A DNA stretch of 64,000 nucleotides from Lentzea sp. NEAU-D7 (lineage in GTDB: Bacteria > Actinomycetota > Actinomycetes > Mycobacteriales > Pseudonocardiaceae): contig NZ_JAPJDL010000022.1 of NCBI RefSeq assembly GCF_026242055.1, positions 100,865 through 164,864 of the forward strand, read 5' to 3'. How positions within the stretch are numbered: position 1 is the first letter of the stretch; each line of letters opens with the position of its first letter. Both the position numbers and the translations under genes were made by a program. Of this stretch, positions 23,956-33,305 are shown in pieces. The notes beneath the pieces were generated by a model, which ran no database searches, was not told where the DNA came from, and saw only the letters and a list, made by a program, of their open reading frames with translations.

Positions 23956-25203
23956 ATGCGCGTGCTGATGTTGTCGTGGGAGTACCCGCCGGTGGTCGTC
24001 GGCGGGCTGGGCAGGCACGTCCACGCGCTCGCGACACAGCTGGCCGCGCAGGGGCACGACGTCGTCGTGCTGTGCCGCCAGCCCTCCGGCACCGACGCGA
24101 TCACGCACCCCACGTCCGACCTGGTGAGCGAGGGCGTGCGGCTGATCCGCGTCGCCGAGGACCCCGCGCACTTCGTGTTCGAGAAGGACCTGCTGGCCTG
24201 GACGCTCGCGATGGGGCACGCGATGACGCGCGCCGGGCTGGCGCTGGGCTCGTGGCGCCCGGACGTCGTGCATGCGCACGACTGGCTCGTCACGCACCCG
24301 GCCGTCGCGCTGGCGGAGGCGTTCGGCGTGCCGCTGGTCGCGACGATCCACGCGACCGAGGCCGGCCGGCACTCGGGCTGGCTGTCGCACCCGCTGAACC
24401 AGCAGGTGCACTCGGTGGAGTGGTGGCTGGCGAACCGCGCCGACTCGCTGATCACCTGCTCGTCGGCGATGCGCGCCGAGGTCGGGCACCTGTTCGAGGT
24501 GGACACCGCCGAGGTCTCCGTGCTGCACAACGGCATCGAGCCGGGCGGCTGGAAGGTGCGCGCGAAGGACGTCGGCGCCGCCCGCCGCACGTACTCGCCG
24601 CACGGTGACCCGCTGCTGCTGTTCTTCGGCCGGATCGAGTGGGAGAAGGGCATCCAGGACCTGATCGCCGCGCTCCCCCGGATCCGCCGCTTCCACCGCG
24701 GCACGCGCGTGGTCGTGGCCGGCGGCGGGTCGCAGACCGAGTGGCTGCGGGACCAGGCGCGCAAGCACCGCGTGCTGCGGGCCGTGGAGTTCGTCGGCCA
24801 CCTCTCCGACAGGTCTCTGGCGGCGTTGCTCACCGCGGCCGACGCCGTCGTGCTCCCGTCCCGCTACGAACCCTTCGGCATCGTGGCCCTCGAGGCGGCG
24901 GCCGCCGGAACGCCCCTGGTCGCATCGACCGCCGGCGGGCTCGGCGAGGTCGTGCTGGACGGGGTCACCGGACTGTCGTTCGCCCCCGGTGACGTGGACG
25001 GGCTCACCCGCGCCGTGCGCGACGTGCTGTCCGACCCGGCGTCGGCCGCCGTTCGTGCGCGCGCCGCCAAGGCACGCCTGGTCTCCGACTTCAACTGGGC
25101 CAAGATCGCCGCCGGCACGGCGTCGGTCTACGAGTCGGCCGTCGTGCGCGAGCCGCGCGTCCTCGGCCGCCCCAAGATCGCGACGGGAAATCTGTTCACC
25201 TAG
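23956..25203 (+). CDS. GT4 alpha-1,4-glucosyltransferase (Rv3032-like)
   Basis: 415 residues, GT-B fold. MRVLMLSWEYPPVVVGGLGRH is the glycogen-synthase-like start with the GGLGRH nucleotide-sugar loop. FGRIEWEKGIQDLIAAL opens the C-terminal domain, and EPFGIVALEAAAAGTPLVAS is the E-x7-E signature of retaining GT4 enzymes. The mycobacterial homologue elongates the alpha-1,4-glucan of MGLP and contributes to glycogen. It starts 5 bases after the GH57 stop, in one operon. Confidence 0.9.
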   Translation: MRVLMLSWEYPPVVVGGLGRHVHALATQLAAQGHDVVVLCRQPSGTDAITHPTSDLVSEGVRLIRVAEDPAHFVFEKDLLAWTLAMGHAMTRAGLALGSWRPDVVHAHDWLVTHPAVALAEAFGVPLVATIHATEAGRHSGWLSHPLNQQVHSVEWWLANRADSLITCSSAMRAEVGHLFEVDTAEVSVLHNGIEPGGWKVRAKDVGAARRTYSPHGDPLLLFFGRIEWEKGIQDLIAALPRIRRFHRGTRVVVAGGGSQTEWLRDQARKHRVLRAVEFVGHLSDRSLAALLTAADAVVLPSRYEPFGIVALEAAAAGTPLVASTAGGLGEVVLDGVTGLSFAPGDVDGLTRAVRDVLSDPASAAVRARAAKARLVSDFNWAKIAAGTASVYESAVVREPRVLGRPKIATGNLFT

Positions 25204-25251
25204 GTCCGCTACAGTCGCCGGTCCCGTTAACAGAAGGTGACCGAGGACTGA

Positions 25252-26028
25252 ATGAACTACCAACGCTTCGTGGCGCTCGGGGACAGCTGCGCCGAGGGCC
25301 TGGACGACCTGCTCCCCGACGGCCAGTACCGCGGCTGGGCGGACCGCGTCGCGTCCGCACTGGACGCGCCGGGCTTCCGCTACGCCAACCTCGCCGTGCG
25401 CGGCCGTCGCCTCGACCAGATGCTGGTGGAGCAGGTCCCGTCCGCCAAGGCGTTGGAGCCCGACCTGGTGGTGCTCTTCGGCGGCGGCAACGACGTGATG
25501 TCCAACGCGACCCAGCAGCAGATCGCGCAACGGGCAGACGCGATGGTGCGCGCCGTGACGTCGTTCGCGCCGACCGTCGCCGTGTTCACGTTGAGCGACA
25601 TCTCGCACCGCATGCCGTTCGGCCGGCGCATGCGCCCGCGCATCGAGACCTTGAACGCCGCCATGCGCACCGCGGCGTCCCGCTACGGCGCGATCCTGGT
25701 CGACGTGGAGGCCGACGAGTGCGTGCACGACTCGCGCTACTTCGGCCCGGACCGCCTGCACCTGTCGTCGCTGGGGCACAGGCGGTTGGCCGGCCACGTG
25801 CTGTCGACGCTCGGCATCCCGTTCGACGAGTCCTGGCTCGCGCCGCTGGAGGGCAAAGCCGCGTCCGCGTCGGTGCTGGACCACTGGCGGTGGCTGCGCG
25901 ACCAGGTGCTGCCGGTCGCGTACTCGCGGACGCGCAACAAGCTCATCGGGCGGCAGCCGGGCGACGGTTTCACGCCCAAGCGCCCGCAGCTCGCGCCGCT
26001 GACCTGGCCGCAGCGCGCAACTCGCTGA
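25252..26028 (+). CDS. SGNH-hydrolase-fold esterase or acyltransferase
   Basis: 258 residues. FVALGDSCAEGLDD is SGNH block I with the nucleophile Ser; the oxyanion Gly lies in block II (YANLAVRGRRLDQ); FGGGNDVM is block III with GxND; and FGPDRLHLSSLGHR gives the DxxH dyad. No signal peptide, so it acts in the cytoplasm. Its place behind GT4 and next to the hexapeptide acyltransferase suggests the octanoyltransferase step of MGLP synthesis, since mycobacterial OctT (Rv2418c) has this fold. An esterase on another substrate is the alternative. Confidence 0.8.
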   Translation: MNYQRFVALGDSCAEGLDDLLPDGQYRGWADRVASALDAPGFRYANLAVRGRRLDQMLVEQVPSAKALEPDLVVLFGGGNDVMSNATQQQIAQRADAMVRAVTSFAPTVAVFTLSDISHRMPFGRRMRPRIETLNAAMRTAASRYGAILVDVEADECVHDSRYFGPDRLHLSSLGHRRLAGHVLSTLGIPFDESWLAPLEGKAASASVLDHWRWLRDQVLPVAYSRTRNKLIGRQPGDGFTPKRPQLAPLTWPQRATR

Positions 26029-26031
26029 CCG

Positions 26032-26784
26032 TCAGGCCGACGCGTCCTCCGCTCGCTTGGCCAAGGCGTCCTTGGCCTTCCGGGCCATGTCCGCGATGTC
26101 CGCCCGCCGCTGCGCGTCGGCCTCGTAGTCGGCCCGCCGGTCCCGCACCACCCGGGCCGGCATCCCGACCGCGATCTTGAAGTCCGGCACGTCCCCGCGC
26201 ACCACTGCGTGCGCGCCCAGCACGCACCCGCGCCCGACGCGCGTGCCGCGCAACACCGTCACCTTGGCGCCGAGCCAGCAGTCCGGCCCGATCCGCACGG
26301 GCGACTTCACGATGCCCTGGTCCTTGATCGGCAGCGTGATGTCCTCGACCTTGTGGTCGAAGTCGCAGATGTAGACCCAGTCCGCGACGAGCGACGACGC
26401 GCCGATCTCGATGTCGAGGTAGCAGTTGACCGTGTTGTCCTTGCCGAACACGACCTTGTCGCCGATGCGCAGCGACCCCTCGTGGCAGCGGATGGCGTTG
26501 CCGTCGCCGATGTGCACCCAGCGGCCGATCTCCAGGCGGCCGAAGCCCGGACGGGCCATGACCTCGACGCGCTTGCCGAAGAACACCATGCCGCGCAGCA
26601 CGACGTGCGGGTTGAGCAGGCGGAACTTCAGCAGCCGCCAGTACCGCACCAGGTACCAGGGGGTGTAGGCGCGGTGGCGCAGGACCCAGCGCAGGGAGGC
26701 CATCGTGAGGAACCGCGCCTGCATCGGGTCACGGCGCGACCTGCGCCAGCGAGTCCAGACCGGGGCGCCCCACATCGAAGTCAT
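26032..26784 (-). CDS. Hexapeptide-repeat acyltransferase (Rv3034c-like)
   Basis: 250 residues. A basic N-terminal helical part (PMQARFLTMASLRWVLRHRA, YTPWYLVRYWRLLKFRL) precedes a left-handed beta-helix of hexapeptide repeats: IGDGNAIRCHEGSLRIGDKV, VRIGPDCWLGAKVTVLRGT, RVGRGCVLGAHAVVRGDVP. The C terminus is an Ala/Lys/Asp helix. The family moves acetyl or other acyl groups from CoA to sugars as a trimer. The N-terminal part closely recalls Rv3034c, assigned to acylation in the MGLP cluster. Convergent with the SGNH gene, three bases apart. Confidence 0.85.
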   Translation of the reverse strand: MTSMWGAPVWTRWRRSRRDPMQARFLTMASLRWVLRHRAYTPWYLVRYWRLLKFRLLNPHVVLRGMVFFGKRVEVMARPGFGRLEIGRWVHIGDGNAIRCHEGSLRIGDKVVFGKDNTVNCYLDIEIGASSLVADWVYICDFDHKVEDITLPIKDQGIVKSPVRIGPDCWLGAKVTVLRGTRVGRGCVLGAHAVVRGDVPDFKIAVGMPARVVRDRRADYEADAQRRADIADMARKAKDALAKRAEDASA

Positions 26785-26862
26785 GGACGAAGACTCTAAC
26801 TTCGGGGCTCCGGCGGCCGGGCAACGGTTCTACAGTGGCCTCGACGAACGCGAGGTGCGGAC

Positions 26863-27132
26863 ATGTGGGCGGTCATCGGCGTCTGGGACATCGACCCCGA
26901 AGCTCTCGAGGCGTTGCGGGCGCAGGTGCCGCTGATGGCGTCGAGCAAGGTCGGGTTGCCGGGGTTCGTGCACGGCACGTGGACGCTCGACGGCCACATG
27001 ATCCAGGTGTACGACAACGAGGCGGACGCGCGCCGCTACCACCAGGACATGCTCGACCAGGGTGCTACCGAGCCGCCCGGTGTGCGGTGTGTCGTGTGGG
27101 ACGTGGCCGAAGTCGGCGCCGAGGCCCCCTAG
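26863..27132 (+). CDS. Small unknown protein (ferredoxin-like fold?)
   Basis: 89 residues: MWAVIGVWDIDPEALEALRA, then KVGLPGFVHGTWTL and MIQVYDNEADARRYHQDML. The strand-helix-strand-strand-helix order resembles dimeric alpha-beta barrel (ABM-like) proteins, but the family is not recognised. The ATG has gaggtg nearby, and codon bias is strong. It lies between the acyltransferase start and the nucleoside hydrolase gene; the 69-base gap to the latter would allow co-transcription. Confidence 0.6.
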   Translation: MWAVIGVWDIDPEALEALRAQVPLMASSKVGLPGFVHGTWTLDGHMIQVYDNEADARRYHQDMLDQGATEPPGVRCVVWDVAEVGAEAP

Positions 27133-27201
27133 CGCGACGGCCGGGAGGTGCGTGACCAGCTCGACAGGGTGCTGGACGCGTTCCGCTGACAAGCTGGGCA
27201 C

Positions 27202-28056
27202 ATGGCGATTCCTCTCATCATCGACACCGACCCCGGCGTCGACGACGCGTTCGCGATCGCGCTCGCGGCCCGCAGTCCCGAGGTCGAGCTCCTGGGGCTG
27301 ACCACGGTCTTCGGCAACGTCGGGCTCGACCTCACGACGGCCAACGCGTTGCGGTTGCTCGCTCACCTCGGCCGCACCGACGTGCCCGTGGTGCGGGGGT
27401 TCGAAGGGCCGGGCGGCGCGGCGGACGTGCACGGTGAGGACGGGCTCGGCGGGCAGGCGCTCACGTTGCCGGAGAACCCGAAGGGTCTGCACGGGGAGGA
27501 TCCCGTGCGGTTCTTCGCCGACAACCTCACGCCGGACACCGTGGTCGCCGCGATCGGGCCGCTGACCAACATCGCCGCTGCTCTCGACGCCGGCATCGAG
27601 TTCCCTCGGCTGATCGTCATGGGTGGCGGGCTCGGCATCGGCAACATGACGCTGCGCGCCGAGTTCAACTTCTGGGCCGACGCCGAGGCGGCGCGGACGG
27701 TCATCCGCCGGGGCAACCCGATCGTGGTGCCGCTCAACCTGACGCAGCGGTGCATCGCGGACACCGAGTTCCTCGCGAACGTCGACCCGGTGCTCAGCAA
27801 CCTCACCGGCACCTACCGGGAGTACCTCGCGCGGCACTCCGAGCAGAACATGTCCGGGCGCGAGGAGGGCATCCTCGTCCACGACGCCGTCGCGGTGGCC
27901 GAGGCGATCGTGCCCGGCTCGCTGAGTCTCACCGCGCACGGGCTCGACATCGACGACGAGGGCGCGCTCGTCGAGGGAAAGCACCAGGTAGAGGTCGCGG
28001 AGGACTGCGATTGGCCCGCGCTGAGGGCCTTCATGGAGCAGCGCTTGTCCGTTTGA
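27202..28056 (+). CDS. Nucleoside hydrolase (inosine-uridine preferring family)
   Basis: 284 residues. IIDTDPGVDDAFAIALA (residues 6-22) is the Ca-binding DTDPGxDD signature, VAAIGPLTNIAAAL the second motif, GGGLGIGNMTLRAEFNFWAD (about 133-152) the substrate loop, and EGILVHDAVAVAEA the C-terminal Asp. It cleaves the N-glycosidic bond of ribonucleosides to base and ribose for salvage. No transporter or kinase for the pathway is adjacent. Confidence 0.9.
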   Translation: MAIPLIIDTDPGVDDAFAIALAARSPEVELLGLTTVFGNVGLDLTTANALRLLAHLGRTDVPVVRGFEGPGGAADVHGEDGLGGQALTLPENPKGLHGEDPVRFFADNLTPDTVVAAIGPLTNIAAALDAGIEFPRLIVMGGGLGIGNMTLRAEFNFWADAEAARTVIRRGNPIVVPLNLTQRCIADTEFLANVDPVLSNLTGTYREYLARHSEQNMSGREEGILVHDAVAVAEAIVPGSLSLTAHGLDIDDEGALVEGKHQVEVAEDCDWPALRAFMEQRLSV

Positions 28057-28114
28057 CGACAACTTCGCGTCGCTCTCTGGGGTTGAGCGGGCACGGTAAG
28101 TAGGGTCCGCGACC

Positions 28115-31100
28115 ATGCAGCGAAGAGTCCTCACGACAGCTGCGGTGGCGGTGGCCATGACGTTCGGAGTGGTCCCTGCCTCCGCTCAGCCCCAGATTCA
28201 GGTGGTGCCGGATCCGGCGGCACACGTGAACCCGTTCATCGGCACGACCAACCTCGGGAACACCTTCCCCGGCGCGGTCGTGCCGTTCGGCATGTTCTCC
28301 TTCAGCCCGGAAGCCAGCCGCGGCAACACCCTGCGCGCCGCGGCCCCCGGCGGATACCGGTACGACGCCACGAAGATCCGCGGCTTCAGCCTCACCCACA
28401 TGTCGGGAACGGGCTGCGCGGGCGGCAGCGGTGACATCCCGATCTTCCCCCACGTCGGGACCGTCACCACCTCGCCGACCACGGACGCGACCGACGCGAT
28501 CTACGCCAGCGAGTTCGCGCACGCCGACGAGGTGGCCAAGCCCGGCCGCTACGACGTGACGCTCAAGTCCGGCGCCAAGGCCGAGCTGTCCGCCACCGAA
28601 CGCACCGGTGCCGCGCGGTTCAGCTTCCCCGCCGACAAACCGGCGACGGTGCTGATCAACACGTCCAAGTCGCAGGTCGGCAGCAGTGACGCGCAGACCG
28701 TGGTCGACAAGGACAAGCGGACCATCACCGGCTCCGTGACCAGCGGGAACTTCTGCGGCTACATCAACCAGGTCGGCCGTCGCAGCTACTACACACTGCA
28801 CTTCGTGGCGGAGTTCGACCAGGAGTTCACCGAGGTCGGCACGTACCAGGACAACGTTGTCACACCCGGGAGCACGACTTCCAGGGGCGGCACGACGTAC
28901 GGGACGAACGGCTGGCCGGTGCTGGGCAAGGGCTCCGGCGCGTACCTCGGGTTCGCGCCCGGCAGCCAGGTGGGCGTCAAGGTCGGCATCTCCTACGTCA
29001 GCCTGGACAACGCACGGGAGAACCTGAAGGCCGAGAACAAGGGCCAGTCCATTGAGGACATGAGGGACAACGCGTACATCGCGTGGCAGAAGCAGCTCAG
29101 GCGCATCGAGGTCGGCGGCGGCTCCGATGACGAGCGGACCAAGTTCTACACCGCGCTGTACCACTCGCTGTTGCACCCCAACCTGTTCAGCGACGTCAAC
29201 GGCGAGTACGCCGGGTTCGACGGAAAGACGCACAAGATCGACAAGCGGCGGCAGAAGGCCCAGTACGGCACCTTCTCCGGCTGGGACGTCTACCGCTCGC
29301 AGTTGCAGCTGCTCACCCTGCTCGAACCGCAGATCGGCTCGGACATCGCGCAGTCGCTGCTCAACCAGGCCGAGCAGAACAACGGCGTGTGGGACCGCTG
29401 GACGCACAACGGCGGCGGCACCCACGTCATGAACGGCGACCCGGCGCCGATCGCGCTGGCGGCCATCTCGGCGTTCGGCGGCGACAGGTACGACCTCAGG
29501 TCGTCGCTGCGAAGCCTGGTGAAGGCCGCGACCGTGCCCACGGCGCTGGACCTGAGCAAGGACGGCTGGGCAGTCATGTCCGTCGGGCAGCGGCCGTCGC
29601 TCGACAAGTACCTGCGGCACAAGTACATGCCGGCCGTGTCCAACGCCTGGGGTGGCGCGGCGGAGACCCTGGAGATCTCCGCGGCGGACTTCGCGATCAG
29701 CCAGCTGGCCGAGCGCGCGGGCGACGAGAAGACCGCGAAGACGTTCGCCGAACGCTCGCAGTGGTGGCAGAACAACTTCGACCCGGTCGCGGACAGGACG
29801 GGCGGTTACATCCGCAACCGCAACGCCGACGGCACGTGGGTCAAGGACTTCACGCCCGACACCGGCAACGGGTTCGTCGAGGGCAGCAGCGCCCAGTACA
29901 CGTGGATGGTCACCCACAACGTCGCCGGGCTCGTCGACTCGCTGGGCGGCCGTGAGCGCGCCAACAAGCGGCTGGACGACTTCTTCCACAACGCCGACGG
30001 CTCGTGGGCGTTGACGGGCCGCGGTGGTGCGAAGTCCGAACTGGACAACGAGCCGTCGGTGAACGTGCCGTGGCTCTACAACTACACCGGCCAGCCCGCC
30101 AAGGCGCAGGAGACGCTGCGCGAGACCGTCAACACGCTGTGGAAGAACACCCCCGGCGGCATTCCCGGCAACGACGACCTCGGCGCGATGTCGTCGTGGT
30201 TCGTGTTCACCGCGATGGGCGTGTACCCGCAGGTGCCCTCCCGTGCCGAACTGGTGCTGAGCGCCCCGCTGTTCACCTCGGTGAAGATCAACCGCGGCGG
30301 CGGCAAGGACATCACGATCACCGCGCCCGCCGCGAACACCGCCACCAAGTACGTGCAGTCGCTGAAGGTCAACGGCAGGGCCAGCACGAAGACCTGGCTG
30401 CCCGAGTCGTTCGTGGAGCGCGGCGGCAAGCTGGACTTCGTGCTGGGCAAGGCTCCCTCCGCGTGGGGCACGGGTGCCTCGGACGCCCCGCCGTCGTTCC
30501 GCGACGGCGAGAAGCCGATCAAGCACGACCAGCCGTACTTCCTCACGGTCGAGCCGCGGCAGCTCGTGGTGGAGCCGGGCGGGTCGGTCAAGGCGAAGGT
30601 CGACTCCGTCAAGCTCTACGACGGCGACCCGAAGGCGACCTACGCGATCACCGGTTCGGACTCGCTCACGTTCACTCCGGCCACGGGAACCGTGCCGTCG
30701 GAGTTCACGGTCACGGCCAAACCCGATACACCTCAGGGCTTCTACGACATCACCGTGACGGTGACCGTCGAGGGCGCCGCCAAGCCGGTCGTGCTCCCCC
30801 AGACGGTCAAGGTGGCCCCGGCGGGCAGCATGCTCGCCGCGGTGAACAACGTCGGTGCGTCGGCCGACGCCGACGGCGAGGGCGACTTCGACGGCGGCGG
30901 CTACAGCTACTCGCGGGAGGCGCTGGCCAAGGCCGGCCTCACGCCGGGCGGCACGAGCACCGTCGACGGCCTCACGTTCACCTGGCCGTCGTCACCTCCC
31001 GGCCGTCCCGACAACGCGACCGCGGCAAAGCAAACGCTTGCCCTGTCCGGAACCAAGCTCGCTCTCGTCGGCTCCGCGGCCAACGGGGCCCGGACGAAGG

Positions 31101-31372
31101 CGGCCACCGTGACGTTCACCGACGGCACGACGGCGTCGGTGGACATCGGCTTCAGCGACTGGACGCTGGGCGGCGGCGGGGCGACGCCGAGCTTCGGCAA
31201 CGTGGTCCTCGCGACCACGCCGTACCGCAACACGCTGGGCGGCGGCAACGAGAAGGTCGCCACGCACATCTTCGCGACGAAGACGTACGTGGCGCCGGAG
31301 GGCAAGACGCTGGCGAGCGTCGTGCTGCCTGACGACGTGAACATGCACGTCTTCGCTGTGGCGCTGGGTTAG
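28115..31372 (+). CDS. Secreted GH92 alpha-mannosidase
   Basis: 1085 residues. A signal peptide, MQRRVLTTAAVAVAMTFGVV, ends PASA-QPQ. The GH92 core follows: VNPFIGTTNLGNTFPGAVVPFG, FSLTHMSGTGCAGG, AEFDQEF and the C-terminal barrel motif GNDDLGAMSSWFVFTAMG. GH92 enzymes are Ca-dependent exo-mannosidases, most often alpha-1,2, acting on eukaryotic or mycobacterial mannans. After about residue 800 come beta-sandwich domains, including a NEW3/NPCBM-associated-like segment (LTVEPRQLVVEPGGSVKAKV), likely for carbohydrate binding. Extracellular mannan scavenging is the likely role. Confidence 0.92.
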   Translation: MQRRVLTTAAVAVAMTFGVVPASAQPQIQVVPDPAAHVNPFIGTTNLGNTFPGAVVPFGMFSFSPEASRGNTLRAAAPGGYRYDATKIRGFSLTHMSGTGCAGGSGDIPIFPHVGTVTTSPTTDATDAIYASEFAHADEVAKPGRYDVTLKSGAKAELSATERTGAARFSFPADKPATVLINTSKSQVGSSDAQTVVDKDKRTITGSVTSGNFCGYINQVGRRSYYTLHFVAEFDQEFTEVGTYQDNVVTPGSTTSRGGTTYGTNGWPVLGKGSGAYLGFAPGSQVGVKVGISYVSLDNARENLKAENKGQSIEDMRDNAYIAWQKQLRRIEVGGGSDDERTKFYTALYHSLLHPNLFSDVNGEYAGFDGKTHKIDKRRQKAQYGTFSGWDVYRSQLQLLTLLEPQIGSDIAQSLLNQAEQNNGVWDRWTHNGGGTHVMNGDPAPIALAAISAFGGDRYDLRSSLRSLVKAATVPTALDLSKDGWAVMSVGQRPSLDKYLRHKYMPAVSNAWGGAAETLEISAADFAISQLAERAGDEKTAKTFAERSQWWQNNFDPVADRTGGYIRNRNADGTWVKDFTPDTGNGFVEGSSAQYTWMVTHNVAGLVDSLGGRERANKRLDDFFHNADGSWALTGRGGAKSELDNEPSVNVPWLYNYTGQPAKAQETLRETVNTLWKNTPGGIPGNDDLGAMSSWFVFTAMGVYPQVPSRAELVLSAPLFTSVKINRGGGKDITITAPAANTATKYVQSLKVNGRASTKTWLPESFVERGGKLDFVLGKAPSAWGTGASDAPPSFRDGEKPIKHDQPYFLTVEPRQLVVEPGGSVKAKVDSVKLYDGDPKATYAITGSDSLTFTPATGTVPSEFTVTAKPDTPQGFYDITVTVTVEGAAKPVVLPQTVKVAPAGSMLAAVNNVGASADADGEGDFDGGGYSYSREALAKAGLTPGGTSTVDGLTFTWPSSPPGRPDNATAAKQTLALSGTKLALVGSAANGARTKAATVTFTDGTTASVDIGFSDWTLGGGGATPSFGNVVLATTPYRNTLGGGNEKVATHIFATKTYVAPEGKTLASVVLPDDVNMHVFAVALG

Positions 31373-31383
31373 TCCATATCGGT

Positions 31384-31415
31384 GGGGCGGTTCGGTTCGC
31401 CGGCTGAGCCGCCCC
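31384..31415 (+). terminator. Likely terminator after the mannosidase gene
   Basis: Arms ggggcgg/ccgcccc, extended inward with wobble pairs, beginning 12 bases past the stop codon. Confidence 0.55.
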
Positions 31416-31436
31416 TGCCGACTGGATGATCCCGGG

Positions 31437-33281
31437 GTGACCGACATCGAGCAGCGGCTCATCGAGGCGGCCCGTGACGGCGAGTGGCTGGAGTGCGCCG
31501 AGCCCGACACCGTGGTGCGGGCGGGGTTGATCAGGGAGTTGCTGCTCGGCCGCCACGGTGAGCTGGACCCGCGCGGGGTGAGGCTGAGCGGCGCGCGAGT
31601 CGAGGGCACCCTCAACCTCAACCGCATCAAGGCCTCGGTCGGCCTGGCTTTCCACCACTGCACGATCGACGAGCCGATCGAAGCGCGCTCCGCGAGTCTG
31701 CCGGATCTGGTCTTCCACGGGGGAAGTTGCGCAGGGATCCACGCGGACGGTGTTCACGTCGACGGAGACCTGTACCTGCGCCAAGGCGTCCGCATCTCCG
31801 GATCCGACACGCGCAGCACGGTCAGACTCGTCGGAGCCCACATCTCCGGCGACTTCGAACTCAGCGGCACGAGGATCACCAACACCGCCGGTGCAGCCCT
31901 GGACTGTCAAGGCCTCAGAGTCGACGGCCAGTTGTGCTTGCGAGACGGCGCCCAGGTCATCGGCCACGGCGACCGCGGCGCGATCATCCTCCAAGAAGCT
32001 CGCATGGGGTCGGTCTTCGAAATGTCGGAGGTCGAGATCACCAGCACGACCGGGCCTGCCGTGATCATCGATGGTGTCAGCATCAGCGGCTACCTGGCAC
32101 TGCGGGGAGGCAGTCGGATCGCCGGGCACTGCGCCAAGGGCGCGTTCAGTCTCGTCAACGCCCACATCTCGGGGCATGCCGAACTGACTGACACCGAGAT
32201 CACCAACACCGCCGGGATCGCGCTGGACGCCAACGGCGCCCAGATCGACGGGCACCTGTTTCTGCGAAACCGGCTTCTCGTCACCGGGCACAGCGAGTAC
32301 GCCGCGGTCGATCTGATCAACGCCCGCGTCGGAAACATCCTCGAACTCGCCGACATCACGATCACGAACGCCAAGGGTGCGGCGCTCTCCGCCAATCGCG
32401 CCCGCATCGGCGGTGCCTTCGCCCTCCTCGGGCGGACACGGCTTTCCGCATGTGGCGATCACCCCGCGCTCAATCTGGTCGGCACGCGCATCGGTGGCAG
32501 ATTCGGCTGTGCGGACGAGGTCGAATTCGAAGTGGAAGCGGAATCGACCCCGGTCCTGAACTTCCTGGACACAGCGGTGGACGTGTCGGTGAGGTTGCCG
32601 CATCCTGCGTTGTGCCCAGACCGTGGACGCGGCACGGCTTGCGGCCACAAGACACTGGTGCGTCTGGAAAACCTCGGCTATTCGTCTCTGGCATCAACGT
32701 GGGATTGGCAGGAATGGCTGCACGTGATCCGCTGCCACACCCCCGCCTACCACGCTTCGGCCTACCAACGTCTGGCCGCGGTCGAGCGAGCCGCCGGGCA
32801 CGACGGCACCGTGCGCCAGATCCTGATGGCACAACAGACCGACCTGCGCCGCCGCAGTCCGCAGTCACTGGGCGGGCCGTTGACGCGGTGGTTCCACTGG
32901 CTGTGGGGAGCACTGGCCGGGTACGGATATCGGGCGCGACGGACGGCAGCGGCGTTGCTGCTCGTCCTCGTCGTCGCCGGAGCGATCGGCTGGTCTGCGG
33001 GACAGGTTTCTACGCGGCCCGGACATCTGGTCGCGGAAAGGGTTGTCACGGCACCGGTCGGGGCCGGGACGCCTTGTTCCACGGTCGAGCTGATCGGGCT
33101 CGGGCTGGATCGGGGGTTGCCGTTGGCGATGACCGGGATGCGGGCGCGGTGCGACCTCGACAGCGCGTCGAAGAAGGGGCAGGCGTTCACGGCGGCGATC
33201 TGGCTGGTGCAGCTGGCCGTGTGGGGGCTGGCGACGCTGGCGCTGGCCGGGTACACGAACCTGGTTCGCAAGCCCGGCTGA
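31437..33281 (+). CDS. Beta-solenoid membrane protein with 54-residue repeats
   Basis: 614 residues from a GTG. After a 107-residue lead, five repeats of 54 residues run from about 108 to 378, each of the pattern (V/I)-x-G-x-L-x-L-R ... A-x-I-S-G-x-x-E-L ... I-T-N-T-x-G-x-A-L. The regular spacing of small and aliphatic residues predicts a right-handed beta-helix. A cysteine-containing linker, a soluble helical part and two membrane helices (about 503-521 and 585-606) follow. No signal peptide, so the solenoid is probably cytoplasmic. Similar actinobacterial proteins exist under uninformative names; the function is unknown to me. Confidence 0.75.
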   Translation: MTDIEQRLIEAARDGEWLECAEPDTVVRAGLIRELLLGRHGELDPRGVRLSGARVEGTLNLNRIKASVGLAFHHCTIDEPIEARSASLPDLVFHGGSCAGIHADGVHVDGDLYLRQGVRISGSDTRSTVRLVGAHISGDFELSGTRITNTAGAALDCQGLRVDGQLCLRDGAQVIGHGDRGAIILQEARMGSVFEMSEVEITSTTGPAVIIDGVSISGYLALRGGSRIAGHCAKGAFSLVNAHISGHAELTDTEITNTAGIALDANGAQIDGHLFLRNRLLVTGHSEYAAVDLINARVGNILELADITITNAKGAALSANRARIGGAFALLGRTRLSACGDHPALNLVGTRIGGRFGCADEVEFEVEAESTPVLNFLDTAVDVSVRLPHPALCPDRGRGTACGHKTLVRLENLGYSSLASTWDWQEWLHVIRCHTPAYHASAYQRLAAVERAAGHDGTVRQILMAQQTDLRRRSPQSLGGPLTRWFHWLWGALAGYGYRARRTAAALLLVLVVAGAIGWSAGQVSTRPGHLVAERVVTAPVGAGTPCSTVELIGLGLDRGLPLAMTGMRARCDLDSASKKGQAFTAAIWLVQLAVWGLATLALAGYTNLVRKPG

Positions 33282-33305
33282 AGCCGGGGCCAATAGGGTG
33301 GGAGC

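Noticed and set aside
22299..24833. 844-codon minus-strand frame opposite the GH57 and GT4 genes
   Set aside because: Mirror of real genes, no domain pattern, low-complexity Arg/Val/His text.
28031..30526. 831-codon minus-strand frame opposite the GH92 gene
   Set aside because: Shadow frame; the plus strand has a signal peptide and all GH92 motifs.
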